DNA of 64,000 bases from Sphingomonadales bacterium UBA6157 (GCA_002423025.1 DIUN01000007.1:68331-132330); one strand, 5' to 3'. Positions 33,547 through 42,937 are shown, counted from the stretch's first letter. Notes: generated from the letters alone by a model not told the origin. Numbers and translations are program-made.

Positions 33547-34941
33547 TTACATGTGGATCGGCTTGCCCGTCACCGCCATGGCCGCTTCCTTGAGCGCCTC
33601 GGGGTGCGTTGGGTGGGCATGGCAGGTCATAGCGATATCTTCCGAAGACGCGCCGAACTCCATGGCGATGGCCGCCTCGGCGATCATCGTACCAGCCATC
33701 GAGCCAATGATATGCACACCGAGCACGCGATCGCTCTTGGCGTCGGCCAGAACTTTCACAAAGCCTTCCGTGTCATGATTGGCCTTGGCGCGGCTGTTGG
33801 CGGCAAATGGGAATTTGCCAACCTTGTATTCGATACCCGCCTTCTTGAGCTCTTCCTCGGTCTTGCCAACAGTGGCAACCTCCGGCTGAGTGTAGACAAC
33901 GGCAGGGATCACATCATGGTTCACATAGCCGGTCAGCCCCGCAATATTGTCGGCACAGGCAAGCCCCTCATCCTCGGCTTTATGCGCCAGCATCGGGCCT
34001 TCCACCACGTCACCGATAGCCCAGATGCCGGGCACCTGACTGCTGAAGTCATGGTTGATCGGCACCCGGCCCTTTTCGAGCGTGATACCGGTAGCCTCGA
34101 TATTGAGCCCATCGGTATTCGGCCGTCGGCCAATGGAGAGCAGCACGATATCGGCGGTGATCTCTTCCGAAGCGCCGCCGGCTGCCGGCTCAACGGACAC
34201 CACTGCACCGGCGCCCTTGCGTACCACGCCAGTCACCTTCGTGCTCGTGCGGATATCGAAGCCCTGCTTCTTCAGCACCTTGGCAAAGGCATTGGCGACT
34301 TCAATGTCCATCGCCGGCACGATGCGCTCGGCATATTCCACAACGGTGACCTTGGCGCCAAGCCGGCGCCAGACTGAACCCATTTCAAGCCCGATATAGC
34401 CACCGCCGATCACCACCAGATGCCCAGGCACCTTCTCCAGCGACAGCGCTTCCGTGGAAGTAACGATCACTTCGCCGTCCGGCGTCATACCGGGCAACAA
34501 CGCGACCTCCGAGCCAGTCGCGATGATGAAATTCTTGGCCGTAATGGTCTTGCCATCGACGCTGATCGACTCGGCATCAATGAATGATGCCTCGCCCTTG
34601 AGCCAGGTCACCTTGTTCTTCTTGAACAGAAAGGCGATGCCGTCAGTCAACTCCTTGACCGCCTTGTCCTTGCCGGCAAGCAGCGCCGGCAAGTCCAGCT
34701 CCACCTTGCCGAGCTTGACGCCAAATTTGGCGAGGTGACCGCCTGCGGCTTCCTCATAGAATTCAGAACCGTGCAGCAAGGCCTTGGAGGGAATGCAGCC
34801 AACATTCAGGCAGGTGCCGCCGAGCGATGCCCGTTTCTCGACACAAGCCACCTTGAGCCCATGCTGCGCAGCACGAATGGCAGCAACATAACCGCCAGGG
34901 CCTGCGCCGATGACCACGACATCAAATTCAGGTGCGGACAT
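33547..34941 (-). CDS. lpdA: Dihydrolipoyl dehydrogenase
   Basis: A 464-residue FAD/NAD disulfide oxidoreductase, the E3 subunit of the 2-oxoglutarate dehydrogenase complex. FAD-binding VVVIGAGPGGYVAAIRAAQ, redox-active disulfide GGTCLNVGCIPSK, NAD-binding VVIGGGYIGLEMGSVW, and active-site His/Glu in CHAHPTHPEAL. The ATG at 34941 has AGGA 9 bases upstream. It lies downstream of sucAB with the DUF1877 gene between. It may also serve pyruvate dehydrogenase, whose genes are not in this window. Confidence 0.97.
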   Translation of the reverse strand: MSAPEFDVVVIGAGPGGYVAAIRAAQHGLKVACVEKRASLGGTCLNVGCIPSKALLHGSEFYEEAAGGHLAKFGVKLGKVELDLPALLAGKDKAVKELTDGIAFLFKKNKVTWLKGEASFIDAESISVDGKTITAKNFIIATGSEVALLPGMTPDGEVIVTSTEALSLEKVPGHLVVIGGGYIGLEMGSVWRRLGAKVTVVEYAERIVPAMDIEVANAFAKVLKKQGFDIRTSTKVTGVVRKGAGAVVSVEPAAGGASEEITADIVLLSIGRRPNTDGLNIEATGITLEKGRVPINHDFSSQVPGIWAIGDVVEGPMLAHKAEDEGLACADNIAGLTGYVNHDVIPAVVYTQPEVATVGKTEEELKKAGIEYKVGKFPFAANSRAKANHDTEGFVKVLADAKSDRVLGVHIIGSMAGTMIAEAAIAMEFGASSEDIAMTCHAHPTHPEALKEAAMAVTGKPIHM

Positions 34942-34977
34942 ACTCAACTTCCTACTGCAACGGGCATTTTGCCCGGA

Positions 34978-35559
34978 TCATCCAAACCAGACAACAGCGC
35001 CTGAGCCTGCAGCCGCAGCACCCGCCGCGAAGCCGCGCAACGTATCGATATGATCTCGCACATAGCGCCAGCCGTGATCGATATCCTGCAGCAGCTCGTC
35101 GGCATGATAGACATCATGGGCCGCCATATCTTCGACATCGTAGCGCAACCGCAGTTGATCATCGTTGACGCGAGACAGTTCCTCGTGGAAACGCGCCATC
35201 GCACGAGCACCCACAGCGTGTGCGGGACCTTTGCCAAGCGCATGCTCATCCTTGGTGCCGATACTCGGCCAATCCTCGACAATGAGGCTGAGTGGCCGAC
35301 GCGTTGCATCTGGCGAGCCGGTCAATACGAAATGGATTGCATGCCACGCCTTGTCCAGATCGGCCTCATCGCCATCGGATCTGGCGAAATCCGGCACAGG
35401 ATCGAGCTTGCCACCGAAAAGGCGTGCCAGCAGACCGGGCGCCTCCGAAACCACGGATGTATTTTCAGCCTCGACAAAGGCGAAGATATGGTCCGGCCGT
35501 TCCAGGAGCGCTGCCAGCGACGCGTCGCTGGCCCGCCGCAGGCAGTAGACCATGCTCAT
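34978..35559 (-). CDS. DUF1877 (YfbM-like) family protein
   Basis: A 193-residue protein fitting DUF1877: DLDKAWHAIHFVLTG near the middle, the acidic core and RLRYDVEDMAAHDVYHADEL toward the end. E. coli YfbM is a structurally known but functionally unassigned relative. It sits between sucB and lpdA, 10 bases after sucB and 36 before lpdA, all on one strand. It therefore appears to be a member of the TCA operon. No catalytic motif is known. Confidence 0.82.
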   Translation of the reverse strand: MSMVYCLRRASDASLAALLERPDHIFAFVEAENTSVVSEAPGLLARLFGGKLDPVPDFARSDGDEADLDKAWHAIHFVLTGSPDATRRPLSLIVEDWPSIGTKDEHALGKGPAHAVGARAMARFHEELSRVNDDQLRLRYDVEDMAAHDVYHADELLQDIDHGWRYVRDHIDTLRGFAAGAAAAGSGAVVWFG

Positions 35560-35569
35560 CTGCCAGACC

Positions 35570-36823
35570 CTACAAGTCGATCAGCAGCCGCGACGGATCC
35601 TCGATGGCTTCCTTGATACGCACCAGGAAGGTCACGGCCTCGCGGCCATCGACGATGCGATGGTCATAAGACAGAGCCAGATACATCATTGGACGGATGA
35701 CAATCTGGCCATTGCGCACCACTGCGCGGTCCTCGATGCGATGCAGGCCGAGCACTCCGGACTGCGGCGTGTTGAGGATCGGCGTTGAGAGCAGCGAACC
35801 AAAAACGCCACCGTTCGAGATGGTGAAGTTGCCACCCTGCATGTCCTCAAGCGTCAGCTTGCTGGCCTGGGCGCGTTTGCCGAAGTCGGCAATCGCCTTT
35901 TCGGTCTGGGCAAAGGACAGCTTGTCGGCATTGCGAAGCACCGGCACCACGAGCCCGCCGGGAGACGAAACGGCAATACCGAGATCGGCATAGTCGCGAT
36001 AGACGATCTCGTCGCCTTCGATAGAAGCACCGACAGCCGGCACATCACGCAGAGCCATAACGACGGCCTGAGAGAAGAAGCTCATGAAGCCGAGACGCAC
36101 ACCATGCTTCTTCTCGAACAAGTCCTTGTAGCGGCTTCGTGCTTCGATCACCGCCGACATATCGACATCGTTGAATGTCGTGAGCATGGCGGCGGTGTTC
36201 TGGGCTTCCTTGAGCCGGCGCGCGATGGTCTGGCGCAGACGCGACATGCGCACGCGCTCCTCACGGCGAGCAGCCGGCGCCGCAACGGCAGCGGCGACAA
36301 CTGGAGCTGCAGAAGCGCGCACCTTTGCCGTGCCTGCCTCGATAGCGGCGAGAACATCGCCCTTTGTCAGCCGACCATCACGGCCGCTTGCAGCAATGCT
36401 CGCAGGATCAAGATTGTAGTCGTCAACGAGCTTGCGCACCGCAGGGCCCATGGCTTCGAGCGGTGCCGCAGCAGCAGCTGCAGCAACAGGGGCGGATACT
36501 GCCGGCGCTGGTGCAGCAGCGACGGGCGCAGGCGCAGCGACCGGCGCAGGAGCAGGTGCCGCAACCGGAGCCGAGACAGAAGCGCCAGCGGCTTCGATGA
36601 TGGCGATGCGCGCACCAACAGCCACGGTGTCACCCACAGCAAAAAGCTGCATTCCCATGGTGCCGGCCACAGGCGACGGCACTTCCACAGCCACTTTGTC
36701 AGTTTCAAGGCTTACGATCGGCTCGTCTGCTGCCACGGCATCGCCGGGCTGCTTAAGCCATTGGCCAACTGTGGCCTCGGTAATCGATTCGCCCAGAGCC
36801 GGGATGATAACGTCGGTTGCCAT
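35570..36823 (-). CDS. sucB: Dihydrolipoamide succinyltransferase (2-oxoglutarate DH E2)
   Basis: A 417-residue E2 core. One lipoyl domain (lipoylated Lys in SLETDKVAVEVPSP), a long Ala/Pro hinge of APAPVAAPAP type, a peripheral-subunit-binding domain (AVRKLVDDYNLDPASIAASG ... LTKGDVLAAIE), then the catalytic domain ending LSYDHRIVDGREAVTFL, with active-site His and Asp. The ATG at 36823 with AGGA upstream fits MATDVIIPALGES; the frame opens slightly earlier. It lies 4 bases after sucA. Confidence 0.97.
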   Translation of the reverse strand: MATDVIIPALGESITEATVGQWLKQPGDAVAADEPIVSLETDKVAVEVPSPVAGTMGMQLFAVGDTVAVGARIAIIEAAGASVSAPVAAPAPAPVAAPAPVAAAPAPAVSAPVAAAAAAAPLEAMGPAVRKLVDDYNLDPASIAASGRDGRLTKGDVLAAIEAGTAKVRASAAPVVAAAVAAPAARREERVRMSRLRQTIARRLKEAQNTAAMLTTFNDVDMSAVIEARSRYKDLFEKKHGVRLGFMSFFSQAVVMALRDVPAVGASIEGDEIVYRDYADLGIAVSSPGGLVVPVLRNADKLSFAQTEKAIADFGKRAQASKLTLEDMQGGNFTISNGGVFGSLLSTPILNTPQSGVLGLHRIEDRAVVRNGQIVIRPMMYLALSYDHRIVDGREAVTFLVRIKEAIEDPSRLLIDL

Positions 36824-36827
36824 GCGA

Positions 36828-39644
36828 TTATCCTGCATTCCGTTTTGATTTCAGGCCCGTGCTGGCTGCAGCAGCGCGCCGTTCGCCCAGTGCGTCCGCA
36901 ATCAGTTGCGCCTGCTCCGCATTGTGCCGCTTCATCAGGCCAGTCGCCGTGGCAGCAGCTGCCGGACGCCCGGCGTAGATCGGCCGCTGGCCCAGCGCTG
37001 CTTCGATGAGCGGCTCCATGAACGTCCAGGCACCGGCGTTCTTCGGCTCTTCCTGGGCCCATACGACCTCTTCGAGCGCCGGGAAGCTGGCGACGTAGTC
37101 CTGAACGACATCTGCCGGGAACGGATAGAGTTGCTCGACACGAAGCAGATAGACATCGTCCCGCCCGGTCTTCTCGCTGACTTCGAGCAGATCATAATAG
37201 ACCTTACCGGTGCACAGTACGAGGCGGCGGACCTTGGCCGGATCACCGGCGGCCAGATCATCGAGGCAGCGGTGGAAGCTGGTGCCGGCATCCATGTCTG
37301 CCATCGTCGAGACTGCGCGCTTGTGGCGCAGCAACGACTTCGGCGTGAAGATGATCAGCGGCTTGCGGAAATCGCGGAGCAGTTGACGACGCAGCAGGTG
37401 GAAATAATTGGATGGCGTCGTGGCGTTCGCGACCTGAATATTATCCTCGGCGCAAAGCTGCAGGAAGCGCTCCATGCGAGCCGAGCTGTGCTCCGGCCCC
37501 TGCCCTTCATAGCCATGAGGAAGCAGCATCACGAGGCCGTTGGCCCGCAACCACTTGATCTCGCCCGAGGCAATGAACTGATCGATGATCGTCTGTGCCC
37601 CGTTGACGAAATCGCCGAACTGCCCTTCCCAGAGCACGAGCGTGCGCGGATCAGCGAGCGCATAGCCATATTCAAAGCCAAGCACACCGAATTCGGAAAG
37701 CGGCGAATCCAGCACCTCGAAATCGGGGCCGACCGTCTTGAGGGGCACGTAGCGGCTGCCATCGAGTTGGTCAGTCCATACGGCGTGGCGCTGGCTGAAT
37801 GTACCGCGTCCAGAATCCTGCCCGGAGAGCCGCACACCCTTGTCGTCCCGCAGCAGCGAGCCAAAGGCCAGGGCCTCAGCCGTCGCCCAATCGATATTCT
37901 CACCAGTCCGCAGCGTCTCGGCCTTGGCTTCAAGGATACGCGCCAGCGTGCGATGGACGTTGAAGCCCTGGGGCACAGTGGTGAGGATATCGCCGATCGC
38001 CCGCAGTTCCGCGGCCGGAACCCCGGTCATCGCAGCGCGCCGGGCACCGATCTCTTCCTTGGGCTTGCCGAGACCGGCCCAGCGACCCTCGAACCAGTCA
38101 GCCTTGTTGGCCTTGAAGCCGGCTGCAGCATCGAAATCCGATTCAAGCCCTGCCGTGTATCGCGCCACAGACTCCGAAAGAAAATTATCGTCGATTACCT
38201 TTTCCGCCACCAGGCGAGCGGCATAGAGCTCGCTCACCGGCGGATGCTTGGCGATGCGCGCATACATCTGCGGCTGGGTGAAGCTCGGCTCGTCGCTCTC
38301 ATTGTGACCGAAACGCCGGTAGCACCACATGTCGATCACGACATCACGCTTGAATGTCTGGCGGAATTCCGTGGCGACCTTGGTTGCGAAGGTCACCGCT
38401 TCCGGATCATCGCCGTTCACATGAAAAATCGGCGCCTGCACGATCTTGCCGACATCCGAAGGATAGGGAGAGGAGCGGGCAAACTGCGGGCTGGTGGTAA
38501 AGCCAACCTGGTTGTTGACCACGAAATGGATGGTGCCGCCTGTGTTGTAGCCCTTCAGCCCGGAAAAGCCGAAGCACTCCGCCACAATCCCCTGGCCGGC
38601 AAACGCCGCATCACCATGCAGCAGCACCGGCATGGCGCGCGAGCGTTCCTCATCGCCGGCCATAGTCTGGATGGAGCGAACCTTGCCAAGCACCACCGGG
38701 TCCACCGCTTCAAGGTGGGAGGGGTTTGGCGCAAGGCTCAAGTGCACCTTGTTGCCATCAAACTCGCGGTCGGTACTGGCGCCCAGATGGTACTTCACGT
38801 CGCCGGAGCCGCCGACATCATCGGGATTCGCCGAACCGCCGCCGAACTCGTGGAAAATGATGCGGAACGGCTTCTGCATCACATTGCCGAGCATGTTGAG
38901 GCGGCCACGATGCGGCATGCCGAACACAATCTCGGTAATGCCGAGTTGCCCACCAACCTTGATGATCGATTCCATCGCCGGGATCATGGCCTCGCCGCCA
39001 TCGAGCCCGAAGCGCTTGGTCCCGACATACTTGCGACCAAGGAACCGCTCGAACTGCTCGGCTTCAACCAGCTTGTTCAAAATGGCCTTCTTGCCATTGG
39101 CGGTGAACTGGATTTCCTTGTCGCGGCCCTCGAGCCGCTCCTGGATGAATCGCCGTTCCTCGACATCGTTGATGTGCATGTATTCCACACCGACATTGCC
39201 ACAGTAATTGCGCCGCAGGATGTCAACGAGCTCGCGAATGGTCGTCGTCTGCAAGCCGAGCGCGCCGCCAACGTGGACGGGGCGATCAAGATCGGCGGGT
39301 CCGAAACCATGATATTCCGGTGTAAGATCAGCCGGCAACTCGCGCTTCAAAAGCCCAAGCGGATCGAGATTCGCCGCCAAGTGCCCGCGGACCCGGTATG
39401 TGCGGATCAGCATCATTGCCGAAATCGAGTCCTGCGCTGCCCGCGCCACGGTCGCTGGATCAGCGCCACTGGCCTGCGCCACCTGCATCGCCTTGGCTGC
39501 GACCTTGGCCGGCGCCTCAACGAGCATGTCTGCGGCATCAAGCGCCCGGGTCAGATCATCGGCGGCTGGCAACGGCCAGTCACTGCGTGCCCATGAGGGC
39601 CCGGCCCTGTCTTCAGCCGTTGGCAGCAGCGCCTGTTCGTCCAT
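36828..39644 (-). CDS. sucA: 2-oxoglutarate dehydrogenase E1
   Basis: A 938-residue thiamine diphosphate enzyme decarboxylating 2-oxoglutarate. Segments: RTYRVRGHLAANLDPLGL, the EYHGFGPADLDRPVH stretch, GMPHRGRLNMLGNV, the ThDP region HGDAAFAGQGIVAECFGFSG and LLPHGYEGQGPEHSSARMER near the C-terminus. GTG (39647) and ATG (39644) are in tandem behind AAGGA; ATG was chosen. The 135-base gap before it contains two inverted repeats that suggest separate control from sucCD. Confidence 0.97.
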   Translation of the reverse strand: MDEQALLPTAEDRAGPSWARSDWPLPAADDLTRALDAADMLVEAPAKVAAKAMQVAQASGADPATVARAAQDSISAMMLIRTYRVRGHLAANLDPLGLLKRELPADLTPEYHGFGPADLDRPVHVGGALGLQTTTIRELVDILRRNYCGNVGVEYMHINDVEERRFIQERLEGRDKEIQFTANGKKAILNKLVEAEQFERFLGRKYVGTKRFGLDGGEAMIPAMESIIKVGGQLGITEIVFGMPHRGRLNMLGNVMQKPFRIIFHEFGGGSANPDDVGGSGDVKYHLGASTDREFDGNKVHLSLAPNPSHLEAVDPVVLGKVRSIQTMAGDEERSRAMPVLLHGDAAFAGQGIVAECFGFSGLKGYNTGGTIHFVVNNQVGFTTSPQFARSSPYPSDVGKIVQAPIFHVNGDDPEAVTFATKVATEFRQTFKRDVVIDMWCYRRFGHNESDEPSFTQPQMYARIAKHPPVSELYAARLVAEKVIDDNFLSESVARYTAGLESDFDAAAGFKANKADWFEGRWAGLGKPKEEIGARRAAMTGVPAAELRAIGDILTTVPQGFNVHRTLARILEAKAETLRTGENIDWATAEALAFGSLLRDDKGVRLSGQDSGRGTFSQRHAVWTDQLDGSRYVPLKTVGPDFEVLDSPLSEFGVLGFEYGYALADPRTLVLWEGQFGDFVNGAQTIIDQFIASGEIKWLRANGLVMLLPHGYEGQGPEHSSARMERFLQLCAEDNIQVANATTPSNYFHLLRRQLLRDFRKPLIIFTPKSLLRHKRAVSTMADMDAGTSFHRCLDDLAAGDPAKVRRLVLCTGKVYYDLLEVSEKTGRDDVYLLRVEQLYPFPADVVQDYVASFPALEEVVWAQEEPKNAGAWTFMEPLIEAALGQRPIYAGRPAAAATATGLMKRHNAEQAQLIADALGERRAAAASTGLKSKRNAG

Positions 39645-39668
39645 CACGAGCGTCCTTAGATTCGCACT

Positions 39669-39705
39669 GCGGTGATCTAGCCCTGTATACAGGCTATGTC
39701 ACCGC
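39669..39705. promoter_or_regulatory. 37-bp imperfect palindrome upstream of sucA
   Basis: Outer arms GCGGTGA (39669-39675) and TCACCGC (39699-39705), inner TAGCC/GGCTA, and a perfect 12-base core CCTGTATACAGG (39682-39693). It ends 25 bases before the sucA start. It could be an operator for a dimeric regulator, or a leader hairpin. Confidence 0.6.
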
Positions 39706-39732
39706 TTCGTCCTGCATGGCTGCCATGATTAA

Positions 39733-39764
39733 CGGTCATGGCACGAATTTCTCGCCCATGACCG
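39733..39764. promoter_or_regulatory. Inverted repeat in the sucD-sucA gap
   Basis: CGGTCATGG (39733-39741) and CCATGACCG (39756-39764) are perfect 9-base complements around 14 bases, which can extend pairing (CGA/TCG). It lies 19 bases after the sucD stop. It may be a terminator-like hairpin for sucCD or a second regulatory site. Confidence 0.5.
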
Positions 39765-39782
39765 AAAATCACCGCAGACCAA

Positions 39783-40667
39783 TCAACCCTTGAGCAGTTC
39801 GAGCAGCGTGGTGCCCAGCATCGAGGGCGATGGCGAGACACGAATGCCCGCGGCTTCCATGGCCGCCATCTTGCTGCCGGCGTCACCCTTGCCGCCCGAG
39901 ACGATCGCTCCGGCATGGCCCATGCGGCGGCCCGGAGGCGCCGTGGTGCCCGCAATGAAGCCTACCATCGGCTTCTTGCGGCCGCGGCGTGCTTCATCCT
40001 CAAGGAACTGCGCTGCCTCTTCCTCGGCAGAGCCGCCGATTTCACCGATCATGATGATCGAGTGGGTCAGCGGATCTGCAAGGAACAGCTCGAGCATGTC
40101 GATGAAGTTGGTGCCGTTGACCGGATCGCCGCCGATGCCGACGGCTGTCGTCTGGCCAAGCCCAACAGCCGTCGTCTGGTGCACGGCCTCATAGGTCAAG
40201 GTGCCCGAGCGCGAAACAACGCCAACCGATCCCTTGGAGAAGATGTTGCCCGGCATGATGCCGATCTTGCACTCACCCGGCGTCAGCACGCCAGGGCAGT
40301 TCGGCCCGATGAGGCGCGACTTGCTGCCGGTCAGCGCCCGCTTCACCTTCACCATGTCGAGCACCGGAATGCCCTCGGTAATGCAGATGATCAGCGGAAC
40401 TTCCGCCTCGATCGCCTCACAGATGGCGTCGGCAGCGCCGGGAGGCGGCACATAAACGACGCTGGCATCGCAATTCGTCGCTCCACGCGCCTGCGCCACG
40501 GTGTCGAAAACCGGACGGCCAAGGTGGGTCTGGCCACCCTTGCCCGGAGCCGTTCCGCCGACAACATTGGTGCCATAGGCAATCGCGGCCTCGGTGTGGA
40601 AGGTGCCTTGCTTGCCGGTAAAGCCCTGGGTGATGACCCGGGTGTTCTTGTTGACGAGAATCGACAT
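39783..40667 (-). CDS. sucD: Succinyl-CoA synthetase alpha subunit
   Basis: A 294-residue subunit that binds CoA and carries the phosphohistidine. The Rossmann start is ILVNKNTRVITQGFTGKQG; the CoA/His region includes GPNCPGVLTPGECKIGIMPG and RMGHAGAIVSGGKGDAGSK, whose His is the phosphorylated residue. It starts 4 bases after the sucC stop, so sucC and sucD are surely co-transcribed. Confidence 0.97.
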   Translation of the reverse strand: MSILVNKNTRVITQGFTGKQGTFHTEAAIAYGTNVVGGTAPGKGGQTHLGRPVFDTVAQARGATNCDASVVYVPPPGAADAICEAIEAEVPLIICITEGIPVLDMVKVKRALTGSKSRLIGPNCPGVLTPGECKIGIMPGNIFSKGSVGVVSRSGTLTYEAVHQTTAVGLGQTTAVGIGGDPVNGTNFIDMLELFLADPLTHSIIMIGEIGGSAEEEAAQFLEDEARRGRKKPMVGFIAGTTAPPGRRMGHAGAIVSGGKGDAGSKMAAMEAAGIRVSPSPSMLGTTLLELLKG

Positions 40668-40670
40668 GGT

Positions 40671-41870
40671 TCAGGCAGCCTTCTTTACTTCGGCAACGAT
40701 CTTCGCCGCTGCATCACCAAGATTGTCGCCGGAAATGATCGGCAACCCGCTTTTGGCCAGGATTTCCTTGCCCAGCTCAACATTCGTGCCTTCGAGCCGC
40801 ACGACCAGCGGTACCGAAAGGTTCACTTCCTTCGCTGCAGCGATGATGCCCTCGGCGATGATATCGCAACGCATGATGCCACCGAAGATGTTGACAAGAA
40901 TGCCCTTCACAGCCGGATCCTTGAGGATCAGCTTGAAGGCATTGGTCACCTTCTCCTTGTCCGCACCACCACCAACATCGAGGAAGTTGGCCGGCTCGGC
41001 GCCGTTCAACTTGATGATGTCCATGGTCGCCATTGCCAGGCCGGCGCCGTTGACGAGGCAACCGATGGTGCCATCGAGCTTGATGAAGGCGAGGTCGTAC
41101 TTCGAAGCTTCAACTTCCGCCGGGTCTTCCTCGGTCAAGTCGCGCAGCGCGAGCAGATCAGGGTGACGATACAGCGCGTTGGGGTCAAAGCCGACCTTGG
41201 CATCGAGCACCATCAGCTTGCCGTCATCCGTAACAGCAAGCGGATTGATCTCGATCTGCGAAGCATCAGTGCCGACAAACGCATCATAGAGCCGGGCAGT
41301 AACGAACTCGGCCTGTTTGGCAAGGTCGCCAGTCAGTCCAAGCGCAGCAGCCACGGAGCGGCCATGATGCGGCATGACGCCAGTTGCCGGATCTATCGTC
41401 AGCGTCTGGATCTTTTCCGGCGTATCGTGCGCAACGGTCTCGATATCCATGCCGCCTTCGGTCGAGACGACCAGAGCGATGCGGCCGGTCGCACGGTCCA
41501 CAAGCATGGCCAGGTAGAATTCCTTGGCAATATCGACGCCGTCAGTGACGTACAGGCGATTGACCTGCTTGCCGGCCGGGCCGGTCTGGATTGTCACCAG
41601 GGTGTTGCCAAGCATGTCGGTTGCAGCAGCGCGAACGTCGTCGGCCGAGCGCGCCAGTCGAACGCCACCCTTGGCTTCCGGCGGCAGTTCGACGAACTTG
41701 CCCTTGCCACGGCCGCCGGCGTGGATCTGTGCCTTCACCACAAAAAGTGGCCCGGGCAGCTTGGCGGACGCCGCAACGGCCTCCTCGACGCTCAGCGCCG
41801 CATAGCCAGCGGGCACCGGCACGCCGAACTTGGCCAGCACTTCCTTGGCCTGATACTCATGGATGTTCAT
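40671..41870 (-). CDS. sucC: Succinyl-CoA synthetase beta subunit
   Basis: A 399-residue ATP-grasp subunit. N-terminus MNIHEYQAKEVLAKFGVPVP; nucleotide-binding VVKAQIHAGGRGKGKFVEL; Mg site in EINPLAVTDDGKLMVLDAK; C-terminal domain LDVGGGADKEKVTNAFKLIL and VNIFGGIMRCDIIAEGII. An 85-nt inverted repeat (41887-41971) lies between it and mdh. Confidence 0.97.
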   Translation of the reverse strand: MNIHEYQAKEVLAKFGVPVPAGYAALSVEEAVAASAKLPGPLFVVKAQIHAGGRGKGKFVELPPEAKGGVRLARSADDVRAAATDMLGNTLVTIQTGPAGKQVNRLYVTDGVDIAKEFYLAMLVDRATGRIALVVSTEGGMDIETVAHDTPEKIQTLTIDPATGVMPHHGRSVAAALGLTGDLAKQAEFVTARLYDAFVGTDASQIEINPLAVTDDGKLMVLDAKVGFDPNALYRHPDLLALRDLTEEDPAEVEASKYDLAFIKLDGTIGCLVNGAGLAMATMDIIKLNGAEPANFLDVGGGADKEKVTNAFKLILKDPAVKGILVNIFGGIMRCDIIAEGIIAAAKEVNLSVPLVVRLEGTNVELGKEILAKSGLPIISGDNLGDAAAKIVAEVKKAA

Positions 41871-41886
41871 GGACGCCCTACTCTCA

Positions 41887-41971
41887 TGTCATCCCGGCCT
41901 TGAGCCGGGAGCGTGTTGGCTGTTGTCATGCCAGCAACAACGCTGGCTCCCGGCTCAAGGCCGGGATGACA
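41887..41971. repeat. 85-nt inverted repeat between mdh and sucC (family 3)
   Basis: Two perfectly complementary 26-base arms (41887-41912, beginning TGTCATCCCGGCCTTGAGCC, and 41946-41971) flank a 33-base centre that is itself partly complementary (TGTTG / CAACA). It lies 3 bases after the mdh stop and 16 bases before the sucC start. It may act as a processing or attenuation hairpin, and resembles mobile palindromes common in alphaproteobacteria. Confidence 0.85.
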
Positions 41972-41974
41972 GGT

Positions 41975-42937
41975 TCAATTCAAGCTCGGGTCGATCGCCT
42001 TGCAGGCCACCAGGAGTTCCTTCACCGCATCCACTGAAACGGTGAAATTGGCCTGAGCCTCCGGCGTGAGTTCGATCTCGACGATCTTCTCTACGCCGCC
42101 CTTGCCGATAATGCAGGGCACGCCGACGTACAGATCGTTGACCCCATATTGCCCCGTGAGGTTCACCGCGCAGGGGATGACGCGCTTCTGGTCATAAAGG
42201 TAGGATTCGGCCATCGCGATGCCGCTGGTCGCCGGCGCATAAAAGGCAGAGCCGGTCTTGAGCAGGCCGACGATTTCGCCGCCGCCGGAGCGGGTGCGCT
42301 GCACGATTGCGTCGATGCGCTCCTTCGTGCTCCAGCCCATCTTGATGAGATCAGGGATCGGGATTCCAGCGACGGTCGAGTATTCCACAACCGGCACCAT
42401 CGTGTCGCCATGGCCGCCAAGGACGAACGCCGTGACGTCCTGTACCGAAACCTTGAACTCATCAGCAAGGAAGTGGCGGAAACGGGCCGAATCAAGCACG
42501 CCGGCCATACCGACAACCATGTGGTGCGGCAGGCCCGAAAACTCGCGCAGCGCCCAGACCATCGCATCGAGCGGATTGGTGATGCAGATGACAAAAGCGC
42601 CCGGCGCATTGGCCTTGATGCCCTCACCCACAGCCTTCATCACCTTGAGGTTGATCCCCAGCAGGTCATCGCGGCTCATGCCCGGCTTGCGAGCGACACC
42701 GGCCGTGACGATGATGACATCGGCGCCGGCGATATCGGCATAATCATTGGTGCCCTTGAGGTTCACATCAAACCCCTCCACCGGGCCGCACTGCGCCAGA
42801 TCGAGCGCCTTGCCCTGCGGAACGCCTTCCACCACGTCAAAGAGCACCACATCGCCAAGGGCCTTGGCGGCCGCGAGATGGGCCAGCGTGCCACCGATGT
42901 TACCAGCGCCGATCAGCGCGATCTTGTTGCGAGCCAT
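41975..42937 (-). CDS. mdh: Malate dehydrogenase (LDH-like type)
   Basis: A 320-residue NAD enzyme. NAD-binding KIALIGAGNIGGTLAHL, the FDVVEGVPQGKALDLAQCGP stretch, substrate Arg in VARKPGMSRDDLLGIN, CITNPLDAMVW, and the catalytic His in VLGGHGDTMVP. The length is exactly standard when started at ATG 42937. The frame runs open upstream to 43012 without conserved sequence. Confidence 0.97.
   Translation of the reverse strand: MARNKIALIGAGNIGGTLAHLAAAKALGDVVLFDVVEGVPQGKALDLAQCGPVEGFDVNLKGTNDYADIAGADVIIVTAGVARKPGMSRDDLLGINLKVMKAVGEGIKANAPGAFVICITNPLDAMVWALREFSGLPHHMVVGMAGVLDSARFRHFLADEFKVSVQDVTAFVLGGHGDTMVPVVEYSTVAGIPIPDLIKMGWSTKERIDAIVQRTRSGGGEIVGLLKTGSAFYAPATSGIAMAESYLYDQKRVIPCAVNLTGQYGVNDLYVGVPCIIGKGGVEKIVEIELTPEAQANFTVSVDAVKELLVACKAIDPSLN

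Noticed and set aside
36906..39596. An 896-codon open frame on the plus strand opposite sucA
   Set aside because: It is a mirror of sucA on the other strand, made possible by high GC content; the product has no family features and sucA is unambiguous.
39915..41903. A 662-codon plus-strand frame across sucD and sucC
   Set aside because: Antisense shadow of two well-defined TCA genes, without start signal or domain.
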